A stretch of DNA of 59,111 nt from Paractinoplanes rishiriensis (GTDB taxonomy: Bacteria; Actinomycetota; Actinomycetes; Mycobacteriales; Micromonosporaceae), in contig NZ_BOMV01000017.1 in assembly GCF_016862375.1 (NCBI RefSeq), positions 1 through 59,111 on the forward strand. The letters are read 5' to 3'. The position numbers and the translations under genes are program-made. Under the pieces are notes generated by a model that saw nothing but the letters and a program-made list of their open reading frames with translations, had not been told where the DNA came from and ran no database searches. Shown here one piece after another: positions 17,853 through 27,230 of the stretch (its first letter is position 1; the number at the start of each line of letters is the position of its first letter).

Positions 17853-19467
17853 ACAACGGCTCGCTGAGCGGGCCCTCGTTGCCCGAGCGGTCGAGGCCGC
17901 TCAGGCAGTAGACCGCCGCGCCGGCCGGCGGTTTCGGGTCGGCCACCTGCGTGCCGGAGCGGCCGGTCGCCACCAGTGCCGCCGCGGTGCCGGACACCCG
18001 GTACAGCGCCCAGCTGGCCGCCGCCGGACCGGGCGTGGACTCGGCCGCGAAGTGCAGCGACCCGTCGGCGGCGCGGGACGTGCCGGTCAGCCTGGGCGCG
18101 GGCGGGGGCGCCGCGGGCAGTTGCGGCATGACCGGCAGCAGCGCCGGCGCCGCGTAGTGCTTGTCGCGGTACCGGGTGGCCGAGCCCAGCCGGTCGGCCC
18201 GGATCTGCTTGGCGCTGAAGTGCACCTCGCCCTGCACGCCGGCCTTCCGGTCGAGGGCCAGGTGGCGGTCGAGTTCGGCCGGGTCGCTCCAGGCGCCCTC
18301 CTCGCCGACCCGGTAGTCGGCCTGGCCGATGTAGAGCTGCACCCCGCTGTCCTTGACCAGCCTGGTCCACCACGGCAGCAGCTTGGCGTAGTCGGCCTTG
18401 TCGAAGCCGATGTGCCAGTACAGCTGCGGGACGATGTAGTCGAGCCAGCCCTCCTGCACCCACTTGCGGGTGTCGGCGTAGATCGCGTCGTACGCCTCCA
18501 GGCCCTTGCTGTCCGAGCCGTCCGGGTCGTTGGTCTTGTTGCGCCAGATGCCGAACGGGCTGATCCCGAACTTCACCCACGGCTTGAGCTCCTTGATCCG
18601 CTGGTCCATCTCGCGGACCAGGGTGTCCACGTTGTCCCGGCGCCACTGCGAGCGGGCCTTGCCCTTGCCCCACTTGGCGTAGCTGGCGTCGTCGGGGAAG
18701 TCCTCCCCCGCTTTCGGGTACGGGTAGAAGAAGTCGTCGAAGTGGACGCCGTCGATGTCGTACTTCTGCACCGCCTCGAGCATCGCGTCCTCGACGAAGC
18801 GCCGCGCCTCGGGGTTGCCCGGATCGAAGTAGAGCCGGCCGGTGCTGCCCTTGGGGTGGGCGATCGCCCAGTCCCGGTGCGCCCGCAGCGGATGGTTCGG
18901 CGCGAGCTGGGCGAAATCGGCGCCGGCGCCGCCGGGGGCCGGCTGCGATCCGCGGTACGGGTTGAACCAGGCGTGGAACTCCAGGTTGCGGGCGTGCGCC
19001 CGGTCGATCATCCAGGCCAGCGGATCCCAGCCGGGCGACTTGCCGTCGCGCTTGCCGGTGAGCCAGTCCGACCAGGGTGCGTACGCGGACGGCCAGAACG
19101 CGTCGCCGCTGGGCCGGACGTGCACGAAGATCGCGTTGTGCCGGTGCGCGGCGGCCAGGTCGAGCCAGCCTTCGTACTCCGCCTTGACCTGGGCCTGGGA
19201 CAGACCCTTGCGGCTCGGGAAGTCGATGTTGAGGACCGTGGTGAGCCACATGCCGCGCAGCTGCCGGGTGGCCCGGGCGGGCAGATCGCCGCACCGGGCC
19301 GGCACGCCGGACACCCCGGGCGCGCCGGGCGGCGGCGACCAGGTGCCCCCGACCTCGGCCGGGTTGTAGGCCGCGGCCCGCAGCAGACCCAGGCCGAGCA
19401 CCGCCATGGTGAACAGCACGGCGGCGAGGGCGAGCACGAGACGCATGGGCGGTCGGCGCGACAACAT
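17842..19467 (-). CDS. Secreted/anchored GHL10-type glycoside hydrolase
   Basis: 541 aa from ATG 19467 (an alternative ATG is at 19446). An N-terminal hydrophobic segment (about residues 9-30) acts as a signal or anchor. Residues of about 65-400 match the GHL10/DUF187 family: RGMWLTTVLNIDFPS, then HARNLEFHAWFNPYR and YDIDGVHFDDFFYP with conserved acidic residues. The C-terminus is a beta-rich, fibronectin-III-like module ending near DRSGNEGPLSEP. It probably acts on cell-surface or environmental polysaccharide. The precise substrate is not known. Confidence 0.87.
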   Translation of the reverse strand: MLSRRPPMRLVLALAAVLFTMAVLGLGLLRAAAYNPAEVGGTWSPPPGAPGVSGVPARCGDLPARATRQLRGMWLTTVLNIDFPSRKGLSQAQVKAEYEGWLDLAAAHRHNAIFVHVRPSGDAFWPSAYAPWSDWLTGKRDGKSPGWDPLAWMIDRAHARNLEFHAWFNPYRGSQPAPGGAGADFAQLAPNHPLRAHRDWAIAHPKGSTGRLYFDPGNPEARRFVEDAMLEAVQKYDIDGVHFDDFFYPYPKAGEDFPDDASYAKWGKGKARSQWRRDNVDTLVREMDQRIKELKPWVKFGISPFGIWRNKTNDPDGSDSKGLEAYDAIYADTRKWVQEGWLDYIVPQLYWHIGFDKADYAKLLPWWTRLVKDSGVQLYIGQADYRVGEEGAWSDPAELDRHLALDRKAGVQGEVHFSAKQIRADRLGSATRYRDKHYAAPALLPVMPQLPAAPPPAPRLTGTSRAADGSLHFAAESTPGPAAASWALYRVSGTAAALVATGRSGTQVADPKPPAGAAVYCLSGLDRSGNEGPLSEPLSIR

Positions 19468-19509
19468 GGGGAACAGTCTGCCTTGCCGGTGCGACGGTTT
19501 TGCCCGCCG

Positions 19510-19515
19510 TAGAGT
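19510..19515 (+). promoter_or_regulatory. -10 box, leaderless start of FAD oxidoreductase
   Basis: TAGAGT lies 7 nt before GTG 19523, with no ribosome binding site. Confidence 0.45.
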
Positions 19516-19522
19516 CTTCGGG

Positions 19523-20401
19523 GTGACGGTGGTGGTGGTCGGAGCCGGGATCGCGGGCCTGGCCTGCGCCCGCGAACTGGTGGACGCCGGGGTGCCGGCC
19601 CGGGTGATCGAGCGGGACGGGCAGGCCGGCGGCCGGCTGGCGAGCGATTGGATCGGCGGGCGCTGGGTGGACACCGGCGCGGCCTACCTCACCGCCGACG
19701 ATCCTGCCTTTCTCGGCCGGCTGCAGAGCTGGCGGATCGCCGGGCTGGCCCGCCCGTGGACCGACACGTTCCGCGGTCAGCACGGTCCGCCGGCGTTGCG
19801 CTGGGCCGCGCCGGGCGGGCTGCGCAGCCTGGCCGCCGACCTGGCCCGCGGCCTGGAGATCACGCTGGGCACCGAGGTGACGTCGCTGCCGGACGCGGAC
19901 GCCGTGGTGCTGGCCATGCCGGGCCCGCAGGCGCTGCGGATCGCCGACCTGCCGGCCGCCCGGGAGCAGATCTGGACGCCGGTGGTCACCGCGATCCTGG
20001 AATATCCGGAACGCACCTGGCCCGATTTCGGCGGCGCGTTCGTCAACGACCACCCGGTGCTGGCCACGATCTGCGACGACGGCGACCGGCGCGGCGACCG
20101 GGCTCCGGTGCTGGTCGCGCACTCGACGGCGGCGTTCGCCCGCGCCTCGGCCCCGGCCGGGGAGGCCCTGGTCCACGCGGTCGCCGAGGCGCTCGGCCTG
20201 ACTGCCGCGCCGCAGGTCACCATCAAACATTGGCCGTACGCGCAACCGCGTCCCGGGCACGGCGGTTTCGCCAGGTCGGGCACCACCTACCTGTGCGGGG
20301 ACGCGTTCGGCCGGCCGCGCGTGCAGACCGCCTGGCTGTCCGGCCGGGCCGCCGCCCGGGCCATCTTGGGAAAGCCCGGCATTCAGAGCACCGAGCGATA
20401 G
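19523..20401 (+). CDS. FAD-dependent amine-oxidase/renalase-like oxidoreductase
   Basis: 292 aa from GTG 19523. The dinucleotide-binding motif VVGAGIAGLACAREL and the acidic end VIERD lie at the extreme N-terminus, followed by a G-G-R-L segment typical of FAD amine oxidases. The C-terminal FAD contact reads YLCGDAFGRPRVQTAWLSGRAAA. It is close in size and motif order to renalase-like proteins of actinobacteria. The substrate is unknown. Its 3' end overlaps glgA by 19 bp. Confidence 0.85.
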   Translation: MTVVVVGAGIAGLACARELVDAGVPARVIERDGQAGGRLASDWIGGRWVDTGAAYLTADDPAFLGRLQSWRIAGLARPWTDTFRGQHGPPALRWAAPGGLRSLAADLARGLEITLGTEVTSLPDADAVVLAMPGPQALRIADLPAAREQIWTPVVTAILEYPERTWPDFGGAFVNDHPVLATICDDGDRRGDRAPVLVAHSTAAFARASAPAGEALVHAVAEALGLTAAPQVTIKHWPYAQPRPGHGGFARSGTTYLCGDAFGRPRVQTAWLSGRAAARAILGKPGIQSTER

Positions 20402-21594
20402 ACCGCCGTGGTGTCCTCGGCGATCCGCGACCAGCTGAAGTGCTCGACCGCCCGGCGCCGGCCGGCCCTGCCCAGCTCGGCGGCCCGCTGCGGGTCCTGC
20501 AGCACCCGGGTCAGGGCGGCGGCCAGGTCGGCCACGAACTTGTCCGGCTCGACCGGGGTGCCGGTGCCGTCCGGCAGCTGGTCGACCGGCACCAGCACGC
20601 CGGTCTCGCCGTCGGCCACCACCTCGGGGATGCCACCGGTGGCGGTCGCCACCACGGCCGTCTCGCAGGCCATCGCCTCGAGGTTGACGATGCCCATCGG
20701 CTCGTAGATCGACGGGCAGACGAACACGGTGGCGTGCGTGAGCACCTGGATGACCTCGTGCTTGGGCAGCATCTCCTGCACCCAGATCACGCCGTGCTCG
20801 TCGCGGGCCGCGCGCAGCTGCACGGCCAGCGCCTCGACCTCGGCGGCGATCTCCGGGGTGTCCGGCGCGCCGGCCAGCAGCACGATCTGGGCGTCGGCCG
20901 GCAGGTCCTGGCAGGCCCGCATCAGGTAGGGCAGGCCCTTCTGCCGGGTGATCCGCCCGACGAACACCACGCTGGGCCGGCCCAGGTCGATGCCCAGCCG
21001 GTCGATCACGTCGGTGCCGTGGTCCGGCCGGTACTGTTCGGTGTCGATGCCGTTGTAGACCACCCGGATCCGGTCCGGGTCGACCGTCGGGTAGGCGGTC
21101 AGCACGTCCTTCTTCATGCCGCCGGAGACCGCGATGATGGCGTCCGCATTTTCGATCGCGACCCGCTCGCAGAAGCTGGACAGCGCGTAGCCGCCGCCCA
21201 GCTGTTCCGCCTTCCACGGCCGCAGCGGCTCGAGGCTGTGCGTGGTGACCACGTGCGGCACGCCGTGCAGCAGCTTGGCGGTGTGCCCGGCGAAGTTCGC
21301 GTACCAGGTGTGACTGTGCACGATGTCCGTGCCGGCGCAGCCGGACGCGATCGCCAGGTCGATGCCCATGGTGCGCAGCGCCGCGTTGGCGCCGGACAGC
21401 TCGGCCGGCTCGGGGTAGGCCGTCACCCCCGGCTCGGTCCGCGGTGCGCCGAAGCAGTGCACCCGGACGTCGGCCAGCGCGCGCAGGTCGCGGGCCAGGT
21501 ATTCCAGGTGGACTCCCGCACCGCCGTAAACCTCGGGCGGGTACTCGCGGGTGATCAGATCGACGCGCAACGATGGTGGAGCGGATTCGGCCAC
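20383..21594 (-). CDS. glgA: Glycogen synthase / maltose-1-phosphate synthase (GT4)
   Basis: 403 aa from GTG 21594, chosen because a TAGGCT box (21607-21602) lies 7 nt upstream and the protein then begins just before the family's RVDLITREYPPEVYGGAGVH. GT4 features include SHTWYANFAGH, VGRITRQKGLPYL and the C-terminal EPMGIVNLEAMACE with the ExxGxxxxE motif. In actinobacteria this enzyme elongates alpha-glucan from ADP-glucose and/or makes maltose-1-phosphate (GlgM). It is divergent from glgC, which supplies ADP-glucose. Confidence 0.93.
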   Translation of the reverse strand: MAESAPPSLRVDLITREYPPEVYGGAGVHLEYLARDLRALADVRVHCFGAPRTEPGVTAYPEPAELSGANAALRTMGIDLAIASGCAGTDIVHSHTWYANFAGHTAKLLHGVPHVVTTHSLEPLRPWKAEQLGGGYALSSFCERVAIENADAIIAVSGGMKKDVLTAYPTVDPDRIRVVYNGIDTEQYRPDHGTDVIDRLGIDLGRPSVVFVGRITRQKGLPYLMRACQDLPADAQIVLLAGAPDTPEIAAEVEALAVQLRAARDEHGVIWVQEMLPKHEVIQVLTHATVFVCPSIYEPMGIVNLEAMACETAVVATATGGIPEVVADGETGVLVPVDQLPDGTGTPVEPDKFVADLAAALTRVLQDPQRAAELGRAGRRRAVEHFSWSRIAEDTTAVYRSVL

Positions 21595-21601
21595 GTACCG
21601 G

Positions 21602-21607
21602 AGCCTA
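21602..21607 (-). promoter_or_regulatory. -10 box, leaderless start of glgA
   Basis: TAGGCT on the minus strand, 7 nt before the GTG at 21594. Confidence 0.5.
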
Positions 21608-21731
21608 GTCGCTCGGCGGGAACGCGGCGCCGCGCCGCGCAAGATCAGGTAGTGTGACAGCCGCCGGGGCCCGTCACAGCACGTTTGCGGCGAGCTGCAC
21701 TCTTCGGCTGGCGTTCGGGCTGGCGGAAAGT

Positions 21732-21737
21732 TAGCGT
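21732..21737 (+). promoter_or_regulatory. -10 box, leaderless start of glgC
   Basis: TAGCGT ends 6 nt before ATG 21744. The same spacing and box type occur at the divergent glgA and at the hydrolase gene at 14538. Confidence 0.5.
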
Positions 21738-21743
21738 CCTTCC

Positions 21744-22976
21744 ATGGCTGTCAAGGTGCTTGCGATCGTTCTGGCCGGTGGTGAAGGTAAGCGCCTGATG
21801 CCCCTGACCGCCGACCGGGCAAAGCCCGGCGTCCCGTTCGGTGGCATCTACCGCATGATCGATTTCGTGCTGTCCAACCTGGCGAACGGCGGTTATCTCA
21901 AGATCGTCGTGCTGACCCAGTACAAGTCGCACTCGCTGGACCGGCACATCACGAAGACGTGGCGGATGTCCACGCTGCTCGGCAACTACGTCACCCCGGT
22001 GCCGGCGCAGCAGCGGCTCGGACCGCGCTGGTTCGCCGGCTCAGCCGACGCCATCTATCAGAGTCTGAACCTGATCAACGACGAGAAACCCGACTACGTC
22101 ATCGTCTTCGGCGCCGACCACATCTACCGGATGGACCCGAAGCAGATGGTCGAGCAGCACATCGCCTCGGGCGCCGCGGTCACGGTCGCCGGCATCCGCC
22201 AGCCGAAGACGCTGTCCGACCAGTTCGGCGTCATCGACGTGGCCGAGGACGGCAGGCGGATCCGCGCCTTCCGGGAAAAGCCGCGCGACGTCGACGGCCT
22301 GCCCGGCTCCCCCGACGAGATCTACGCGTCGATGGGCAACTACGTCTTCACCACCCGGGCGCTCTGCGAGGCGGTCACCAAGGACGCGCAGGACCCGGAC
22401 AGCAAGCACGACATGGGCGGCAACATCATCCCGATGCTGGTGGAGCGGGGCGAGGCCAACGTCTACGACTTCCGCGACAACGACGTGCCGGGCAGCACCG
22501 ACCGCGACCGCGGCTACTGGCGCGACGTGGGGACGCTCGACTCGTTCTACGAGGCCCACATGGACCTCATCGCGACGCTGCCGATCTTCAACCTCTACAA
22601 CCACGACTGGCCGATCTTCACGAACTACGGCTCGTGGCCGCCGGCCAAGTTCGTGCACGGCTACGACGACCGGCAGGGCCGAGCCATCGACTCGATGATC
22701 TCACCCGGCGTGGTGGTCTCCGGCGGGCTGGTCGAGGGATCGGTCATCTCGCCGAACGTGCGGGTCAACTCGTGGGCGCACGTCGAGGGCTCGGTGATCA
22801 TGGAGGGCGTCTCGGTGGGCCGCCGCGCGGTGGTCCGCAACGCCATCATCGACAAGAACGTGGTGATCCCGGAAGGCGCCCAGATCGGCGTCGACCTCGA
22901 CCGCGACCGCAAGCTCTACACGGTCTCCGACAACGGGATCGTGGTCATCGGCAAGGGCCAGCAGGTCGAGTTGTAG
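21744..22976 (+). CDS. glgC: Glucose-1-phosphate adenylyltransferase
   Basis: 410 aa. The nucleotidyltransferase signature [19 protein letters not shown] is at the N-terminus. It is followed by [21 protein letters not shown] and the FREKPRD region, and by a left-handed beta-helix C-terminal domain with hexapeptide-like repeats ([18 protein letters not shown]). It makes ADP-glucose from glucose-1-phosphate and ATP, the committed step of glycogen synthesis. Length and motif order are typical. Confidence 0.97.
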   Translation: MAVKVLAIVLAGGEGKRLMPLTADRAKPGVPFGGIYRMIDFVLSNLANGGYLKIVVLTQYKSHSLDRHITKTWRMSTLLGNYVTPVPAQQRLGPRWFAGSADAIYQSLNLINDEKPDYVIVFGADHIYRMDPKQMVEQHIASGAAVTVAGIRQPKTLSDQFGVIDVAEDGRRIRAFREKPRDVDGLPGSPDEIYASMGNYVFTTRALCEAVTKDAQDPDSKHDMGGNIIPMLVERGEANVYDFRDNDVPGSTDRDRGYWRDVGTLDSFYEAHMDLIATLPIFNLYNHDWPIFTNYGSWPPAKFVHGYDDRQGRAIDSMISPGVVVSGGLVEGSVISPNVRVNSWAHVEGSVIMEGVSVGRRAVVRNAIIDKNVVIPEGAQIGVDLDRDRKLYTVSDNGIVVIGKGQQVEL

Positions 22977-22983
22977 GTCGCGC

Positions 22984-24000
22984 TCAGCGCCGCTCGCGCA
23001 GCGTCTGTGAGGGCGGTACGCCGAACCGCTGCCGGTACGCGCCGGCGAACCGGCCCAGGTGAGTGAACCCCCAGCGGTACGCCACGTCGCTGACGTTGAC
23101 CTGCCACGGGTCCGACCGGGACAGTTCGGCGTGCACGCCGTCCAGCCGCAGCCGCCGCAGGTAGGCGAGCGGGGGCATGCCGACGTGCTGGCGGAAGGCC
23201 TCCTGCAGCACCCGGACGCCGACCCCGGCGATCCCGGCGAGTTCGCCCGCGGTGAACGGCCGCCACGGCTCGGCGTGCATGGCGTCCAGCGTGCGTTTGA
23301 CCGTGCGCGGGCGGCGCGGCCCCTGCAGGCCGGCGGGCTCCTCCTCGCCGTACGGATGCTCGACGGTGAGCGCGAGCCCGCTGATCACCATGTCCCGCCA
23401 GCGGGCCGCCATCCGCGGCTGGCCGGCCAGGCCGCCGGTCGAGCACAGCTCCGAGTGCAGCAGCCGGACCAGCGCGGCCCAGGTGCGGCCCGGGCCCTCG
23501 ACCAGGTCGAAGCTGGCGCCGAGCAGCAGCGGCGTGACGATCTGCTGGTCCAGGGCGGCGTCCAGTTCGCGTTCCAGGGCGGCCCGGTCGACCTTGACGC
23601 TGAGCAGCCGGCAGTCGCCGGGCCACTCCAGGTCGATGTCGCCCACCGGGCGGTAGACCGCGGCCCGGGTCTGGTCGGCGATCACGGTGGCACCGCGGTG
23701 CCTCGACCGCAGCGCGCCGGCCAGCGGCGCGAGCACGTGATAGGCCACCTCGAGGTCGGCGATGCTCAGGTGCACGTCGGCGCCGTAGCTGATCTCACCC
23801 ACCGTGATCGGGCCGAGGGTCACCACGTCGCCGGAGAAGGCGAACCCGCTGCGGTCGCCGACCGGGTTCATGTGCAGCGGGCCGTAGAACAGTTCGCGGC
23901 AGAACGCCCGGGCCTCGTCCACGTCGGTCGTGCGCAACGCGACGTGGACGGGGCTGTCGGAACCCGTGGGGCCCGGGCGCGGGGGGTCGCCGCCGACCAT
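22984..24000 (-). CDS. AraC-family transcriptional regulator
   Basis: 338 aa from ATG 24000, which is 7 nt after a TAGGGT box (24013-24008); a GTG at 24009 is the alternative and would overlap that box. The N-terminal two thirds look like the AraC-binding-like sensor domain (cupin type). The C-terminal 100 residues carry two HTHs, the second ending VSDVAYRWGFTHLGRFAGAYRQRFGVPPS, a canonical AraC signature. It probably controls a nearby or distant catabolic function. No obvious target is adjacent. Confidence 0.9.
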   Translation of the reverse strand: MVGGDPPRPGPTGSDSPVHVALRTTDVDEARAFCRELFYGPLHMNPVGDRSGFAFSGDVVTLGPITVGEISYGADVHLSIADLEVAYHVLAPLAGALRSRHRGATVIADQTRAAVYRPVGDIDLEWPGDCRLLSVKVDRAALERELDAALDQQIVTPLLLGASFDLVEGPGRTWAALVRLLHSELCSTGGLAGQPRMAARWRDMVISGLALTVEHPYGEEEPAGLQGPRRPRTVKRTLDAMHAEPWRPFTAGELAGIAGVGVRVLQEAFRQHVGMPPLAYLRRLRLDGVHAELSRSDPWQVNVSDVAYRWGFTHLGRFAGAYRQRFGVPPSQTLRERR

Positions 24001-24040
24001 GCCGTCCACCCTAGACCCGAAGGCGGGTGGCCGACATTGG

Positions 24041-24403
24041 TCAGGCGGCGGCTACCCCCGCCGGCCAGGTGAATTCGGCGACGGCGCCGCCACGCACGTC
24101 AACCTCGGCGAGCGGCGTGACCGGGTCACGCCACACGGTGTACCGGCCGGCGGGGAGACTGTCGATCACCACACTCCAGACCGCACCGCCCCGCACGTAG
24201 CGGGCGCGGACCGCCGCGTGCGTGCGGGTGGCGGGGTCGGACACCGGGCTGACCTCGATCTCGTGCCCGTGCAACCGGCCCGGAGTGTGGATCACCAGGG
24301 CGCCGATGTCGGCTCCGATGTTGAGCATCACGGTGCCCTGACCGGACGGCGCCATGGTGTGGTGCGTGTGACTGTGCGTGTGACTGTGCGTGTGTGTCGT
24401 CAC
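24041..24403 (-). CDS. Small histidine-rich protein, unknown function
   Basis: 120 aa from GTG 24403, which overlaps the stop of the DUF4331 gene (GTGA). Residues 2-16 are a T/H/S tract with seven histidines, encoded by a short GTGTGACTGTGC-type repeat, and could bind metal ions. The remainder has a beta-rich pattern (MLNIGADIGALVIHTPG, then VSPVSDPATRTHAAVRAR, then LPAGRYTVWRD) found in uncharacterised actinobacterial proteins. No signal peptide or catalytic motif is visible. Its coupling to DUF4331 suggests a shared process. Confidence 0.75.
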   Translation of the reverse strand: MTTHTHSHTHSHTHHTMAPSGQGTVMLNIGADIGALVIHTPGRLHGHEIEVSPVSDPATRTHAAVRARYVRGGAVWSVVIDSLPAGRYTVWRDPVTPLAEVDVRGGAVAEFTWPAGVAAA

Positions 24404-25791
24404 GGCTCGTTGAACCCGTCGAACGGCGTACCCAGGAAGGGGAACTTCTCCAACAGCCCGGAGCTGACGTTCTTGATGCTCAGGCCCTGTTCCACCAGAC
24501 CGGCCGCCTCGTCCGGCTCGAAGGCCTCGTCGACAAGCGCGAACGTGACGCCCGCGATGGCCCGGATGGAGATCGACACCACGTCGTCGGAGATCCGGCG
24601 GCCGTTCGGGAAGCCGGCCAGGTCGCCGGCGAGCAGGCCGAACCCCTTCGGCTCCTTGGCCGGCGGCACCGCGGTGTTGAGCCGCAGCATGTCCGCCTTC
24701 ACGTCGCCGGTGGCGTTCTGGAAGTTCTCGATCAGGCCGTCCGGGATGCCGGTGAGCAGGATCGCCACCAGGTCGGCCCGGGCCGTGCCCTTCTCGTTCA
24801 GCTCGGCCAGGTTGTCGAACAGGCCCGGGTAGAGCACCGGCAGCAGGCCGGCCAGCTCGGGCTTCTCGACGAACTCGGCGAACCGCTTGTCCTCGGACGG
24901 CGGCAGGCTGTTCCACTTGTCCTTCTCGGCCATCGGCACGATGACCTCGTTGAACAGCGGGTTGCCCAGCCGGGACACCTGCACCTGCGGGCCGACCTCG
25001 ACGTCCGCGTCCTTGCGGTCGCCCCGGCGGACCTGCACCTGGCGGCGGCTCGCCGACGTCCAGATGCCGATGACCGCCTCCGGGTCGCGGCCGCGCACGC
25101 TCTTCTTGCCGTCCCGGCGCACGTCCTTGAGCGGCACCTGGATGGCGATGCTGTGCACGTTCAGCTTGTCGGTGGCGTTGACCGCCTTGCCGGCGTAGTT
25201 GAACAGTTTCTGGCCGACCAGGTGCTTGTCCTGGAACGGGCGCAGCGTGCCCAGATCGAAAATGGAACCGAGGTCGACGAAGAACGCGTCGGCGCGCTGG
25301 CCGGCGAACACCTTTTCGCCGGTCTTCAGCTTCTTGACCGCGTCCGCGGCGAGCTTCTCGTAATCGGGAATGGAGATTTTCCCGACGTTGCACGGCGGGC
25401 AGGGCAGCTTTTCGGCCAGCACCTTGCTCTTGCCGTGCGAATCCACCTTGGTGACCGAGTAGAACTGCCGGCGGTTCCAGTTCTCGTCGTCCAGCGACTT
25501 GATCTGGCCGGTGTTGTAGAGGAACGTCTTGTCGTTACGCAGTTCGGTGCGGAACCGGAACTGATAGGTGACGTCCGGCCGCGCGTCGCCGTTCGAGTCG
25601 ATGTGGATTTCGTAGAGCACATCGTCGCCGAACTCGAAGAAGTTCGGGCCGCTCGCCGGCAGCTGCAAGGGCACGTAGTTCGCGATGATCGTCACGGTGT
25701 CCGGGTCGTCCGGGCTGACGAACGCGTACAGGTCGGAGCTGTCCGCCACCGGATCCTTGCTGATCTCGGGGGCCTCACGATGCGAAGACAT
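24400..25791 (-). CDS. DUF4331 family protein
   Basis: 463 aa. The start MSSHREAPEISKDPVADSSD, then YAFVSPDDPDTVTIIANY and FGDDVLYEIHIDSNGD, match the DUF4331 family. Also present are SIFDLGTLRPFQDKH and VGPQVQVSRLGNPLFNEVI, segments conserved in that family. An AAGGGG Shine-Dalgarno precedes the ATG. No signal peptide is seen. The function is unknown. It sits between a small Tat-exported protein and a His-rich protein on the same strand. Confidence 0.88.
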   Translation of the reverse strand: MSSHREAPEISKDPVADSSDLYAFVSPDDPDTVTIIANYVPLQLPASGPNFFEFGDDVLYEIHIDSNGDARPDVTYQFRFRTELRNDKTFLYNTGQIKSLDDENWNRRQFYSVTKVDSHGKSKVLAEKLPCPPCNVGKISIPDYEKLAADAVKKLKTGEKVFAGQRADAFFVDLGSIFDLGTLRPFQDKHLVGQKLFNYAGKAVNATDKLNVHSIAIQVPLKDVRRDGKKSVRGRDPEAVIGIWTSASRRQVQVRRGDRKDADVEVGPQVQVSRLGNPLFNEVIVPMAEKDKWNSLPPSEDKRFAEFVEKPELAGLLPVLYPGLFDNLAELNEKGTARADLVAILLTGIPDGLIENFQNATGDVKADMLRLNTAVPPAKEPKGFGLLAGDLAGFPNGRRISDDVVSISIRAIAGVTFALVDEAFEPDEAAGLVEQGLSIKNVSSGLLEKFPFLGTPFDGFNEP

Positions 25792-25807
25792 TCGGTAGTT
25801 CCCCTTT

Positions 25808-26083
25808 TCAGCGTTTCACGGCTTTGAGCAGACGCTCGGCGAGCTTCTTGTCGGTCAGCGTCGTTTTCGACCCGCCGGAGAAAATGTCGAAGGTGCCCTT
25901 CGAGGCGTCGCGCAGGGAAATCACCAGCGGCTGGCCGTCGTCCGCCCCTGGGGTCTCGCCCGCCAGGCTGAGGCCGGCGACGCTGACGCCGGCCACACCG
26001 ACACCCGCTGTCGCGGCTATCGCGAGTACCTTGCGGCGTGACAGACGGTTGACCGCCCGGCTGCCGTAACGAACACGACTCAT
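25808..26083 (-). CDS. Small Tat-exported protein, unknown function
   Basis: 91 aa. The twin-arginine motif SRRKVLAI (about residues 15-22) is followed by a hydrophobic stretch ending LSLAGETPG, so about 50-55 residues would remain after processing. The mature part ends in a lysine-rich helix (DKKLAERLLKAVKR). GAAAGG serves as ribosome binding site. The gene is 16 nt upstream of DUF4331 and probably co-transcribed. It may be an exported partner or cofactor-loading peptide of the DUF4331 protein, which is inference. Confidence 0.72.
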   Translation of the reverse strand: MSRVRYGSRAVNRLSRRKVLAIAATAGVGVAGVSVAGLSLAGETPGADDGQPLVISLRDASKGTFDIFSGGSKTTLTDKKLAERLLKAVKR

Positions 26084-26168
26084 GCTCGGCCTTTCGTTCT
26101 TTCCAAGAAACTCTCGGACGGGCTTACGGCGTCGACGCCCATCAGTACGAAGGCCGAACCCTTACGGT

Positions 26169-27053
26169 TCAACGGTTTTCCCGCCTTCTGCGGAGCAATC
26201 CACCAATCGCGGCCCAGAGACAGGCGCCGATGCCTACGGCCAGCGCACCTGCAATGATGCCGTGACCGAGGGTGACCTGGCTCTCATCACCCACCGGAGT
26301 GAGGGCCTGGGCCTCCGCCGGCTCCCCGGTCACCGGTGCCGCCGGGCTCGTCGCGTTGACGGCCGGCTTCGCGACGGCCGGAGCCTTGGTAGCGGTCTTC
26401 GACGGTGCCGGTTTCGGGGCTTTTGTGGCGGCGGCCTTGAAGACCAGGTCCGAGCAGGAGTAGTACGTGTCCGGCGTGCTGGTGTTCTGCCACACGATGT
26501 AGAGGATGTGCCGCCCGGTGCGGTCGCTGGGCAGCTTCGCGCTCATCACGTACGCGCCGCTGCGTACCGGCGGATCCTTGACCTCGGCGATCGGCTTGCT
26601 CGCCAGGTCGTCCCAGCCCAGCTTCGCGCCCGGGTCGAACCCCTGCTTGGTCAGATAGATCCGGAAGCTGCCCTGGTGCGGGATCGTGGTGCGGTACTTG
26701 ATCGCCAGGGTCTTGCCGCCGGTGACCGTGGTCGACGGGAAGTCGTCGCGGGCCAGGTCCAGCCCCCGGTACGCGTCGATCCCGCCGCTGCACAGCCGGC
26801 CGTCCGGCACCGCCCTGCGGTCGTTGCCGTCGACGCCGGGCAGCCGCAGGTTGTCGAAGCTCCCGATCGGGCCGCCGTTGGCCTGCCGGGCGGCCTTGCA
26901 GGCGGCCGAGCCGGTCACCGTGCCGCCGTTGCCCCCGCAGGCGGCGGTCCGGCTGATCGGTGTGGTGGGCGCGCCGTGCGCGTACGCGGGCAGCGCCGGC
27001 ACCAGGGCGATCATCCCTACGGCGGCCATCCCCACGGCAAGTCGGCGGATCAT
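26169..27053 (-). CDS. Lytic polysaccharide monooxygenase (AA10), membrane-anchored
   Basis: 294 aa. The signal peptide ends AYA, leaving His26 as the mature N-terminus (HGAPTTPISR), which is the first ligand of the copper histidine brace. A second candidate His is in TIPHQGSFRIYLT. The catalytic domain (about 26-200) is followed by an A/P/T/K-rich linker and a C-terminal hydrophobic helix with RRRREN at the cytoplasmic edge. LPMOs oxidatively cleave chitin or cellulose. Surface anchoring rather than release is the unusual point. Confidence 0.9.
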   Translation of the reverse strand: MIRRLAVGMAAVGMIALVPALPAYAHGAPTTPISRTAACGGNGGTVTGSAACKAARQANGGPIGSFDNLRLPGVDGNDRRAVPDGRLCSGGIDAYRGLDLARDDFPSTTVTGGKTLAIKYRTTIPHQGSFRIYLTKQGFDPGAKLGWDDLASKPIAEVKDPPVRSGAYVMSAKLPSDRTGRHILYIVWQNTSTPDTYYSCSDLVFKAAATKAPKPAPSKTATKAPAVAKPAVNATSPAAPVTGEPAEAQALTPVGDESQVTLGHGIIAGALAVGIGACLWAAIGGLLRRRRENR

Positions 27054-27230
27054 GACGTACTCCCCTGAAGCTCGGGTGCGGTGCTCGGGCGGGCTCCGCA
27101 GGGTGAAGTACGCAGATCCGTGGTCCGTCGTTCACCCCCACCGTCGATGTGATTGCATGGCGGGGCCCCGTCCAACCGCCCCACCATCGCCCGAACCGGA
27201 CTAAAGACCCATCCCAAACCGGAGGAAAAC

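Noticed and set aside
17750..21217. 1155-codon minus-strand ORF across several genes
   Set aside because: It covers the glycosidase, FAD oxidoreductase and glgA in the wrong frame and has the R/G/A/P composition of a GC-rich shadow.
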